A stretch of 64,000 nt of DNA, from the NCBI GenBank assembly GCA_016195025.1, contig JACQAL010000013.1, forward strand, positions 1 through 64,000. The letters run 5' to 3'. Shown piece by piece: positions 1-6,560 of this stretch; within the stretch, counting starts at the first letter, position 1, and every line of letters starts with the position of its first letter. The notes beneath the pieces were generated by a model, which worked only from the letters and a program-made list of their open reading frames with translations, was not told where the DNA came from and made no database searches. Both the position numbers and the translations under genes were made by a program. Source of the DNA: Bacteroidota bacterium (GTDB lineage Bacteria > Bacteroidota > Bacteroidia > Palsa-948).

Positions 1-117
1 CTTCACTTAGGAATGAACAACAAAGGAAAAATTCTTTATATGTTCCTGCAGTGGAATGATTCTAAAAACCCGAACCGCATAGGTCCGGCAAATAACCTGA
101 TTACGATTGTGATTTGA
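1..117 (+). CDS. C-terminal end of an unidentified protein (partial)
   Basis: Reading frame 1 is open from the window edge to a TGA at 115-117. It gives 38 residues ending in NNLITIVI, with an aromatic patch (LYMFLQW). The start lies outside the window, so no family can be assigned. A strong hairpin terminator follows 13 bases later, which supports this as a genuine gene end. It could be the last strand of a beta-rich domain, but nothing in the fragment decides this. Confidence 0.5.
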   Translation, partial: LHLGMNNKGKILYMFLQWNDSKNPNRIGPANNLITIVI

Positions 118-130
118 GGCACTCTGCAAT

Positions 131-165
131 AAAAAAGCCCCGCAAAAATCTTGCAGGGCTTTTTT
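131..165. terminator. Bidirectional rho-independent terminator
   Basis: AAAAAAGCCC pairs with GGGCTTTTTT, and an inner GCAA/TTGC extends the stem. There are A and T runs on either side. It lies between the end of the first gene on plus and the end of the lipoprotein gene on minus, so it can serve both convergent transcripts. Confidence 0.85.
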
Positions 166-185
166 AGTTTTATGTGGAAAAAATT

Positions 186-719
186 TCAGGAAGCCGCCTT
201 CACTTCTTTCATGCGAATGGTTTTTGCGGCATCGAGCATCTGCACGGCTGATTTTTCGGAAAACACTTCGCCTTCCACATCGCGCACTTCAAACGATTTA
301 GCGCCCGCTTTCACCACGGCATAAAAATGAAACTCGGGTTCCATGCCTTCAATCTGCCATTCCCATATAATTGCGTTCGCGTCTTCCATTACGTACTTCA
401 CAAATTTTCTCACGTCATCGTGTGTAACATCTTTCTTTTTTGTCTCCATATCGCCTGCGCCTTCCATCACCGCCATTTGAAAACTCTTTCCCACTTTCAC
501 ATCGGCTCCGCCCTGCGAGTTGGCGGAAACCTGCAGCGGTCCCACCGTTGAATCGGGAACATTCATCAGCACGGGCATTCTTCCTTCGCTCACCGCGCTT
601 AAATCGGCCGCCACCATTCCTTTGGGAACATTTGCATTCACATCCTCTTTTTTTGCGCCACCGCAGGAAGCAAAAATGAAAAGAGAAAAAACTCCGAATG
701 ATAAAAATATTTTTTTCAT
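186..719 (-). CDS. Predicted outer- or inner-membrane lipoprotein of unknown function
   Basis: This is a 177-residue protein. I start it at MKKIFLSF because that begins a textbook lipoprotein signal: positive n-region, hydrophobic core and lipobox FASC with Cys19; upstream codons in this frame overlap the promoter. The mature part has a short linker rich in small residues, then a mixed alpha/beta region with many acidic residues (MEDANAIIWEW, FEVRDVEGEVF) and no enzyme motif I recognise. It is likely lipidated and held in the periplasm or at the outer membrane. It is divergent from the dipeptide epimerase gene, with both promoters in the 107-base gap. The function is unknown. Confidence 0.8.
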   Translation of the reverse strand: MKKIFLSFGVFSLFIFASCGGAKKEDVNANVPKGMVAADLSAVSEGRMPVLMNVPDSTVGPLQVSANSQGGADVKVGKSFQMAVMEGAGDMETKKKDVTHDDVRKFVKYVMEDANAIIWEWQIEGMEPEFHFYAVVKAGAKSFEVRDVEGEVFSEKSAVQMLDAAKTIRMKEVKAAS

Positions 720-743
720 ATCTATATTTATTGTTGTTTTGTG

Positions 744-751
744 CAAACTTA
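744..751 (-). promoter_or_regulatory. Bacteroidota -7 box for the lipoprotein gene
   Basis: On minus this reads TAAGTTTG, matching the TAnnTTTG -7 consensus of Bacteroidota primary promoters, 24 bases before the start codon. No well-placed -33 TTG is seen. Confidence 0.5.
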
Positions 752-826
752 CAAAAAAGCAAACACGGGAACGATGGAAAGTTGGCTGTTTCCCATTCAT
801 CCGCTATTCCATTCTTCCAGCAGAAA

Positions 827-1861
827 ATGAACCTTTCTTTTATTCCGCATACCTTAACATTCAAGCGCCCGTTTTCCATTGCGCACGGAAGCAGAAATTC
901 AACGCCTGTTGTCTTTACAAAACTTATATATAATGGAATTACAGGATATGGCGAAGCATCCATGCCGCCTTATCTCGGAGAAAACCATGAATCGGTTTTG
1001 AAGTTTCTGTCGAAGGCGAAAAAGGTTCTTGAAAAATTTTCTCCTTCAGAAAATACAGAAGAAATTCTTTCAGCGGTGGATCAAATTGAAAAAGAAAACA
1101 CGGCTGCAAAAGCATCGGTGGATATTGCGCTTCACGATTTGCTCGGAAAAATACAAAACAAACCCTGTCGTGAAATTTTCGGAGCGGATAAAACAAAAAA
1201 TCTTTTCACCGCTTATACTATTCCTATGGATGAACCCGCAGGAATTAAAAAAAGATTGGAAGAAGCGAAGGAATATAAAATTCTGAAAGTGAAACTGGGC
1301 GCTGCGAATGATAAAAAAATCATAGAAGAAATCAGAAAACATTCCGACAAAGAAATTATTGCCGATGCAAACGAAGGATGGACTGACAAGCACTTTGCAC
1401 TCGACAGGATTCATTGGCTGGCAGAGAAAAATGTCTTGCTCGTGGAACAGCCCCTGCCCAAAGAAATGACAGATGAAACCGCGTGGCTCACGGAAAAATC
1501 TCCCATTCCCATTATTGCCGATGAAGCGGTGAAGCGTGCAGCCGATTTGGAAAAAGCAAAAAATGTTTACAGCGGAATAAATATTAAACTGATGAAGTGC
1601 ACCGGGCTGAACGAAGCGCTGAAAATGATTTCACTCGCGCGCGACTATAAAATGAAAATCATGCTCGGCTGCATGTCTGAAACTTCGTGCGCGGTTTCTG
1701 CCGCAGCGCAGATTGCTCACTTTGCCGATTGGATTGATTTGGACGGACCACTACTTATCAAAGAAGATTATTTTGAAGGCGTAAATTTTTCAGAAGGAAA
1801 AATTATCCTGAATGAGTTGCCGGGAATAGGCGTGAAACCCAAAGGGCTGGTCGGGATTTAA
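827..1861 (+). CDS. Dipeptide epimerase (L-Ala-D/L-Glu epimerase type), enolase superfamily
   Basis: 344 residues, the usual length. The start MNLSFIPHTLTFKRPF matches the typical beta-strand beginning of the capping domain, whereas the longer frame overlaps the promoter region. Enolase-superfamily landmarks are present: the KxK acid/base pair (Lys154, Lys156), metal ligands Asp180, Glu207 and Asp232, the second lysine region INIKLMKC, and the DxD motif (Asp304/Asp306, IDLDGPLL) that marks dipeptide epimerases. The protein probably epimerises L-Ala-D-Glu or related dipeptides released from peptidoglycan in the cytoplasm. The last codons and the stop lie inside a 23-bp palindrome (1849-1871), so the C-terminus LVGI is repeat-derived. 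Exact dipeptide specificity cannot be read from sequence. Confidence 0.88.
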   Translation: MNLSFIPHTLTFKRPFSIAHGSRNSTPVVFTKLIYNGITGYGEASMPPYLGENHESVLKFLSKAKKVLEKFSPSENTEEILSAVDQIEKENTAAKASVDIALHDLLGKIQNKPCREIFGADKTKNLFTAYTIPMDEPAGIKKRLEEAKEYKILKVKLGAANDKKIIEEIRKHSDKEIIADANEGWTDKHFALDRIHWLAEKNVLLVEQPLPKEMTDETAWLTEKSPIPIIADEAVKRAADLEKAKNVYSGINIKLMKCTGLNEALKMISLARDYKMKIMLGCMSETSCAVSAAAQIAHFADWIDLDGPLLIKEDYFEGVNFSEGKIILNELPGIGVKPKGLVGI

Positions 1862-1871
1862 AATCCCGACC
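1849..1871. repeat. Palindromic element A, copy 1 (GGTCGGGATTT arms)
   Basis: Perfect 11-bp arms GGTCGGGATTT / AAATCCCGACC around one base. The stop codon of the epimerase gene falls in the centre. The same element recurs inside the ABC transporter gene at 7599-7621. There is no T-run, so it is not a standard terminator. Confidence 0.9.
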
Positions 1872-1886
1872 GGCAGTGGGGTGAGG

Positions 1887-2483
1887 TTATTGCTTCACAA
1901 TTTTTTTCGTTTCAATAATTACTCCTTCTTTGAGCACCGCGTAAAAATAAATTCCCGCCTGCAAATCCTGCATGTCAATTTCGGTTTTGATTTGTCCCTG
2001 CGGCACAGCAATGCTTTTAATGTTTTCTCCCACTGCATTGTAAATGGAAATTAAATTCGCCTGCGAAGTTTCAATCGTTAGTTTTGACGAAAACGGATTC
2101 GGATAGGCGGCAGAAAAATAATGGCTTGCAATAATCGGCACGTTGTTCGTGCAGGTCGCCACAATGGTTCCCACCATTCCCATAGCAGCATGAGGCGTGC
2201 ACTGATAACTATACGTGCCCGCGCAGGGAATCGTAATAGCGTAGACAGTGCTGGTTGAATTAATGTTGGCGTTCCAGGCAGTGGCGCAGGCAGGAATATT
2301 AGTCGAAGTGGTAGTGTGTGAACCGGCACCCCATTGCCATATAACTGTATCTCCGCATACAGCGGTAATGTTTGCAGGGTTGAATACGTTGCTGGTCGGA
2401 GTGCCAACAGTAATGAAATGAATCGTTGCGTTTCCGAGAAGAGCGATGAACGAAAATGAAAGGAGAGTAAAAATTTTTTTCAT
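1887..2483 (-). CDS. Cupredoxin-like secreted protein with T9SS type A sorting domain
   Basis: 198 residues, starting at MKKIFTLLSFSF after the promoter. A Sec signal peptide (about 1-22) is followed by a plastocyanin-like domain: IHFITVGTPTSNVFNP, the His ligand in GAGSHTT, and the C-terminal loop Cys-x2-His-x4-Met (YQCTPHAAMGM). These are the four ligands of a type 1 copper site. After a short linker, the last 70 residues form a T9SS type A domain (AYPNPFSSKLTIE, GIYFYAVLKEG, KKIVKQ), so the protein is exported to the surface or medium. It is probably a small electron carrier or copper-binding protein. No redox partner gene is adjacent, although a heme/copper cargo lies 7 kb away. Confidence 0.85.
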   Translation of the reverse strand: MKKIFTLLSFSFIALLGNATIHFITVGTPTSNVFNPANITAVCGDTVIWQWGAGSHTTTSTNIPACATAWNANINSTSTVYAITIPCAGTYSYQCTPHAAMGMVGTIVATCTNNVPIIASHYFSAAYPNPFSSKLTIETSQANLISIYNAVGENIKSIAVPQGQIKTEIDMQDLQAGIYFYAVLKEGVIIETKKIVKQ

Positions 2484-2510
2484 GGTAAAAGTTGTTAGTG
2501 ATTGTTTGTG

Positions 2511-2539
2511 CAAACCTACATAAAATTTTCCTTATGCAA
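2511..2539 (-). promoter_or_regulatory. Bacteroidota promoter for the cupredoxin gene
   Basis: On minus: TTG (2537-2539), 18 bases, then TAGGTTTG (2511-2518). This is a good -33/-7 pair for Bacteroidota, 27 bases upstream of the start codon. It lies within 21 bases of the recO stop. Confidence 0.6.
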
Positions 2540-3257
2540 GAATTTGCTCCAGCACTTTATGCGAAACAATTTTTCCGAACTGCGAAAGATGCAGTTCGTA
2601 ATAGCGCAGTAAAATATCAAGAAGGGTTTTTCTTTCCCTGGCAGACAGCGTCAATTTCTCCATTGAATAATAATTGCTGAGGATAAGTTTGCTCAGGAGT
2701 TTGCTGTTTTCTTTTGAGAGAAAATCGTGATGCAAAGGTTCTGCGTTTGTAAATTTCCCTTCTCGCAAATCAAACAGGGAATTCGTCTCGGAAAATTTTC
2801 CCTGCGGATAAAATCCCAAAAACCGCGAGAAGCGTACAAGGAAAATCAAATGCAGATGACTGAAATGTTTTTCCGAAGAATCCAACGTTTGAATGGTTTC
2901 GTGCAGGAAAGAAAAAAGTTCAGGATTATGTTCTTCTTCGTGCAAACACTTTACTAAAACTTCATCCAGAAAAAAAAGAATGGATGTCTTTGAAAAGTCA
3001 TGCGGAATGGAAACGAAATGAATTTCGGGCTTTGCTTCTTTCAGCGTTTGCAATTGTTTCTTTTCCTTTTTATATACTACCAAATCGAGAAGCGATAACG
3101 GCTGAAACAAATTTGCTTTGACGCTTGCTTTTTTCCGCTTCGCGCCTTTTATCAAATAACTCTGAATGCCGAACTGCTCGGTATAAATTTTTGCAATGAT
3201 GCTGGTATCGGAAAAATTTGTGGTGCGGAGAACGATGCCTCTTGTTTTGTACAACAT
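2532..3257 (-). CDS. recO: DNA repair protein RecO
   Basis: 241 residues. The N-terminus MLYKTRGIVLRTTNFSDTS followed by an SYLIKGAKRKK segment is the OB-fold of RecO, and the remainder is the helical C-terminal domain. RecO loads RecA on SSB-coated single-stranded DNA in the RecF pathway. The C-terminal domain lacks an obvious four-cysteine zinc motif, as in many Bacteroidota RecO proteins. It follows the fabH gene on the same strand after 72 bases and may be cotranscribed. The stop is close to the promoter of the next gene. Confidence 0.9.
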   Translation of the reverse strand: MLYKTRGIVLRTTNFSDTSIIAKIYTEQFGIQSYLIKGAKRKKASVKANLFQPLSLLDLVVYKKEKKQLQTLKEAKPEIHFVSIPHDFSKTSILFFLDEVLVKCLHEEEHNPELFSFLHETIQTLDSSEKHFSHLHLIFLVRFSRFLGFYPQGKFSETNSLFDLREGKFTNAEPLHHDFLSKENSKLLSKLILSNYYSMEKLTLSARERKTLLDILLRYYELHLSQFGKIVSHKVLEQILA

Positions 3258-3329
3258 CCAGATTTGAGAATTTAGATTTGAGAGACATCTACTAATTTAC
3301 CAATCTGTACTAATAATGTAAGTTGCCAC

Positions 3330-4442
3330 CTATTGAATGATAGGAATTGATAAAATAATGCAAATGCCGCGAACAAATGCGAACACCGCGAATTTTTCTT
3401 TGCATTTTGTTCGCAGTGTTCGCATACATTCGCATTTTTCGCATGATGTTATCCTATTATAAGCCCACTTCACATAAATTGCTCCCCAGGTAAATCCTCC
3501 TCCGAAAGCCGAGAGAATAATATTGTCTCCGCGCTTGAGTTGTTTTTCATAATCCCAGAGGCAAAGCGGAATGGTGGCGGCAGTGGTGTTCCCGTAGCGC
3601 TGAATGTTCAGCATAACTTTTTCGGAACCCACGCCCATGCGGTTTGCCGTTGCGTCAATGATTCGTTTATTCGCCTGGTGCGGAACAAGCCACGCCACAT
3701 CTTCGCCTTTCAGATTATTTCGCGCCATGATTTCTGCCGACACATCAGCCATTCCCTTCACTGCAAATTTGAAAACCGCCTGTCCTTCCTGGTAAATAAA
3801 ATGTTCTTTATTGGCAACTGAATGAAGTGTGGGCGGCTGAACGGAGCCACCGCCTTTCTGGTGAAGATATTTTTTCCCGCTTCCATCCACATGCAGAATG
3901 GAATCCATGATTCCGAAATTTTCAGTAGTCGGTTCAAGAAGAACGGCTCCCGCTCCATCGCCAAAAATTATGCAGGTGGCGCGGTCGGAATAATCTACAA
4001 TGGCAGACATTTTATCCGCACCCACCACGATTACCTTTTTATATTTTCCCGATTCAACAAATTGTTTTCCCGTTTCCAGCGCAAAAAGAAATCCCGAACA
4101 CGCGGCAGAAATATCGAAACCCCACGCATTCTTGATGCCAACTTTATCGCTGATGATATTTGAAGTGGAAGGAAAAATATGGTCGGGCGTAACGGTGCCG
4201 ACAATGAGCAAATCAATTTCTTCGGGAGAAATATTTTTTTTCTTCAGCAACTCCTTCACGGCTTCCACGCCCATATCGGAAGAGCCAAGCCCTTTGCCTT
4301 TCAGAATTCTTCTTTCCTTAACTCCGGTTCTGGTTTCAATCCATTCGCTGTTGGTGTCCACCATTTTTTCCAGTTCTTTGTTCGAAAGAACAAAATCCGG
4401 AACGTATCCCTGAACTCCGGTTATTGCGGCTTGAATTTTCAT
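3330..4442 (-). CDS. fabH: 3-oxoacyl-ACP synthase III (KAS III) with repeat-derived C-terminal tail
   Basis: FabH condenses acetyl-CoA (or a branched acyl-CoA) with malonyl-ACP to start fatty acid synthesis. The catalytic triad is visible as Cys115 (AACSGF), His255 (PHQAN) and Asn285 (YGNTTAA). The start [15 protein letters not shown] is typical; an ATG four codons upstream is less likely. The family ends at about [13 protein letters not shown] (Trp326). This protein continues for 44 residues ([16 protein letters not shown]...) encoded by a hairpin-forming TTCGCA-rich repeat. The tail is cysteine- and basic-rich and has no counterpart in the family, so it probably arose by insertion over the original stop. 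The gene is in the conserved order yceD-rpmF-plsX-fabH. Confidence 0.95.
   Translation of the reverse strand: MKIQAAITGVQGYVPDFVLSNKELEKMVDTNSEWIETRTGVKERRILKGKGLGSSDMGVEAVKELLKKKNISPEEIDLLIVGTVTPDHIFPSTSNIISDKVGIKNAWGFDISAACSGFLFALETGKQFVESGKYKKVIVVGADKMSAIVDYSDRATCIIFGDGAGAVLLEPTTENFGIMDSILHVDGSGKKYLHQKGGGSVQPPTLHSVANKEHFIYQEGQAVFKFAVKGMADVSAEIMARNNLKGEDVAWLVPHQANKRIIDATANRMGVGSEKVMLNIQRYGNTTAATIPLCLWDYEKQLKRGDNIILSAFGGGFTWGAIYVKWAYNRITSCEKCECMRTLRTKCKEKFAVFAFVRGICIILSIPIIQ
3360..3446. repeat. TTCGCA-rich inverted repeat in the fabH 3' end
   Basis: TGCGAACACCGCGAA (3378-3392) pairs with TTCGCAGTGTTCGCA (3410-3424) with one mismatch. Extra GCGAA/TTCGC units lie on both sides. It encodes most of the non-family tail of FabH and may also act as an operon-end hairpin. 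Confidence 0.8.
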
Positions 4443-4496
4443 AGTAAGAAGCACGAATGTAATAACAAAAAGGAAATGAAAAGGGAAAGAAAAATC

Positions 4497-5441
4497 TTAA
4501 ACGTATTCAAATGCATTGCGGATTTTTTCAGAAAGTTTTGTCTCCGCAAGATTTTTGGAAAGCATGACCATATTCTTAATCGCCACTTCATTCGCAATGC
4601 CGTGATTGACCACCACCGCGCCATTCACGCCAAGAATCGGGCTTCCTCCGTAAATTTCATAGTTGAAGCGGTGAAAAAATGAATCGAGCAAATGGCGCTT
4701 GCTCATGATTTCAAAAATTGCTTCTGCCTGCTTAATAATTACATTTCCGACAAAGCCTTCACACACCACCACATCGGCTTTCGCGTTGAACAAATCTCTT
4801 CCTTCAATATTTCCCGCGAAATGAAATTGTTTGGTCGTCTTCATTATTTCATACGCTGCCTGCGTAACTAAATTTCCTTTTCCGCCTTCTTCGCCAATAT
4901 TCATTAACCCTACGCGCGGATTTTTTATTCCGTAAACATGTTCCGCGAAAAGAGAACCGAGAATTCCAAACTGGTAAAGCACATCGGGCTTGCAATCTGC
5001 GTTGGCGCCCACATCAAGGAGTACTCCCATTTTTCCATTTTCTTTTGGAAGAATAGAGGTTACGCACGGGCGAATCACACCCGGAATTGTTTTGATGGAA
5101 TACATGGAGCCGACTAACATTGCTCCGGTGTTTCCCGCGCTTGCAAATGCAGAAATTTTTTTCTCCATCAGAAGATGAAACCCAACGGCAATGCTCGAAT
5201 GGGGTTTTTGCGTAAATGCTTTGATGGGAGATTCCGCCATGCCGATTACATCGGGCGCATGAACAATTTCATATTTATCGGAAGGCGCGTCAAACTTTTT
5301 TAATTCTTCGTGAATTCTTTTTTTATCGCCAATCAGCACGATGACGGAACCCCTGTGAAGTTCTTTCATGGCAAGAACAGCGCCTGCAATTACCGCTCGT
5401 GGCGCATAATCACCGCCCATTACATCAAGACCGATTCGCAT
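4497..5441 (-). CDS. plsX: Phosphate acyltransferase PlsX
   Basis: 314 residues, full length. MRIGLDVMGGDYAPRAVIAGA is the conserved PlsX start, followed by family motifs (SGNTGA-like ASAGNTGAMLVGS, LLDVGANADCKP, NIGEEGGKGN, CEGFVGNVIIKQAE). PlsX makes acyl-phosphate from acyl-ACP, feeding glycerol-3-phosphate acylation in phospholipid synthesis, and acts peripherally at the inner membrane. It lies 54 bases upstream of fabH on the same strand, the usual fatty acid/phospholipid operon. The spacer towards rpmF carries degenerate GCGGATT repeats. Confidence 0.96.
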   Translation of the reverse strand: MRIGLDVMGGDYAPRAVIAGAVLAMKELHRGSVIVLIGDKKRIHEELKKFDAPSDKYEIVHAPDVIGMAESPIKAFTQKPHSSIAVGFHLLMEKKISAFASAGNTGAMLVGSMYSIKTIPGVIRPCVTSILPKENGKMGVLLDVGANADCKPDVLYQFGILGSLFAEHVYGIKNPRVGLMNIGEEGGKGNLVTQAAYEIMKTTKQFHFAGNIEGRDLFNAKADVVVCEGFVGNVIIKQAEAIFEIMSKRHLLDSFFHRFNYEIYGGSPILGVNGAVVVNHGIANEVAIKNMVMLSKNLAETKLSEKIRNAFEYV

Positions 5442-5450
5442 AGAAAAATA

Positions 5451-5519
5451 TTGCGGATTGCGGATTTGCGATTGCGGATTTTTGAATCCGAAATTTTGGC
5501 AATCCGAAATCCGAAATTA
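5451..5519. repeat. GCGGATT/AATCCG low-complexity repeat between rpmF and plsX
   Basis: Imperfect tandem GCGGATT units (5453-5480) are followed by inverted AATCCGAAAT units (5485-5517), able to fold into a long imperfect hairpin. This type of heptamer-like spacer resembles others in the window, including those that enter genes. Confidence 0.7.
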
Positions 5520-5520
5520 A

Positions 5521-5706
5521 TTACGCTGCAATTGTTTTTTCAATCACCTGCTTGCCGCGGTAGTAGCCGCATGCCTGGCACACGCGGTGCATCAGGATGG
5601 GCGCTCCGCAGTTGGAACAATTTGTTAATGTTGGTGCAGATGCTTTGTAATGTGTTCTGCGTTTGCGCGAGCGGCTTTTTGAGTGTCTTCGTTTTGGATT
5701 TGGCAT
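5521..5706 (-). CDS. rpmF: 50S ribosomal protein L32
   Basis: 61 residues, MPNPKRRHSKSRSRKRRTHY being the conserved L32 start. It keeps a zinc-ribbon pair, CSNCG and CQACG. L32 is a structural protein of the large subunit. It sits between the DUF177 gene and plsX, the order found in most bacteria. The C-terminal VIEKTIAA tail is short and normal for the group. Confidence 0.97.
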   Translation of the reverse strand: MPNPKRRHSKSRSRKRRTHYKASAPTLTNCSNCGAPILMHRVCQACGYYRGKQVIEKTIAA

Positions 5707-5747
5707 GGGAAATAGAAATTATAGATTTAAAATTATGAATTATAAAT

Positions 5748-6281
5748 TCAGTTGTTCTTGATTTTAGATTTAAGTTCTTCCCAGATGGGATTTATTTTTT
5801 TCTCCTGTTCTTCTTCCGAAAGTTTGTTCAGCATTTTAAGCGCTTCAGGATTGCAGGCGGGGGTGCCGTCTTCTTTGTCAGGATGAACTCTTCTTTGCGG
5901 AAGAAGCATGTAAATATATTCGTATAAATAGTGCGAGATGTCAATTTCAGATGAATCAATCGGAATCGAAATAATATCTGTTTCGCCTTCGAATCTATCA
6001 TTGGTCAAACTCACAATCAGTTTATTTTCTCCCCACACAGGCAAATCAAAATTTTCTCCGCAGCGGTCGCACATCACATTCATAGCGCCTTCCATTTTAA
6101 TATCGAAAACAAGAAGGTTCGTTTCTTTGCGAAGCGTTACCTGCGTACTAATTTTCGCCTTCTGAATTTCAGAATAGTCGCGGCTTTTGAAAAAAGAATC
6201 ATCAATCAGATAATTGAAAACATGCTCGCCAGTTTTTAAACCCGCGAACGGAATCAAATATGGATTGCTTAATTTTTTCAC
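5748..6281 (-). CDS. DUF177/YceD family protein
   Basis: 177 residues. The family pattern is present: an N-terminal beta region (NPYLIPFAGLKTGEHVFNYLI), a central CDRCGENF motif near residue 72 and the acidic ISHYLYEYIYMLLP segment. Only two cysteines of the family's usual set are kept (CDRC), and a further Cys lies in TPACNPEAL. YceD proteins affect 23S rRNA accumulation and are nearly always encoded next to rpmF, as here. The protein is cytoplasmic; its biochemical activity is not established. It is probably the first gene of the yceD-rpmF-plsX-fabH(-recO) transcript. Confidence 0.9.
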   Translation of the reverse strand: MKKLSNPYLIPFAGLKTGEHVFNYLIDDSFFKSRDYSEIQKAKISTQVTLRKETNLLVFDIKMEGAMNVMCDRCGENFDLPVWGENKLIVSLTNDRFEGETDIISIPIDSSEIDISHYLYEYIYMLLPQRRVHPDKEDGTPACNPEALKMLNKLSEEEQEKKINPIWEELKSKIKNN

Positions 6282-6324
6282 TTGAATTGAAAATAAGAAT
6301 CGTGTAAAAAATTATCACAAACAA

Positions 6325-6483
6325 TCAGCGTTTATGGCGCTTCTCGCTTGAAACTGTAAGGCGTTTTCTTCCTCTTCTTCTGCGCGCGGCAAGAACGCGT
6401 CTGCCGTTGGGAGTTGACATGCGCTCACGGAATCCGTGCTTGTTGCTTCTTTTTCTGCGCGAGGGCTGAAATGTGCGTTTCAT
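6325..6483 (-). CDS. rpmH: 50S ribosomal protein L34
   Basis: 52 residues starting at [20 protein letters not shown], the invariant L34 beginning; the eight preceding codons are leader. The ...[19 protein letters not shown] core is unmistakable, and the tail SEKRHKR is slightly longer than in Escherichia coli. rnpA and dnaA, often neighbours of rpmH, are not here. A TATCTTTG box lies 21 bases upstream of the start. Confidence 0.97.
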   Translation of the reverse strand: MKRTFQPSRRKRSNKHGFRERMSTPNGRRVLAARRRRGRKRLTVSSEKRHKR

Positions 6484-6504
6484 AATATTCGTTTTTAAGG
6501 GGAG

Positions 6505-6512
6505 CAAAGATA
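6505..6512 (-). promoter_or_regulatory. Bacteroidota -7 box for rpmH
   Basis: Minus strand TATCTTTG, a match to TAnnTTTG, 21 bases before the L34 start. It lies back to back with the ABC exporter promoter at 6544-6551. Confidence 0.55.
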
Positions 6513-6543
6513 GAAATGTTTTCCAACCAAAGCCGATTTCAGA

Positions 6544-6551
6544 TACATTTG
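6544..6551 (+). promoter_or_regulatory. Bacteroidota -7 box just upstream of the ABC exporter start
   Basis: TACATTTG ends nine bases before the ATG at 6561. A transcript started from this box would have almost no 5' leader. Confidence 0.5.
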
Positions 6552-6560
6552 CAATCTCCT

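Noticed and set aside
415-963. 182-residue minus frame overlapping the lipoprotein gene
   Set aside because: It is out of frame with the clear lipobox protein and crosses both promoters and the epimerase start.
1849-1871. Intrinsic terminator of the epimerase gene
   Set aside because: The hairpin is strong but lacks a T-run, and the same palindrome lies inside the ABC exporter coding sequence.
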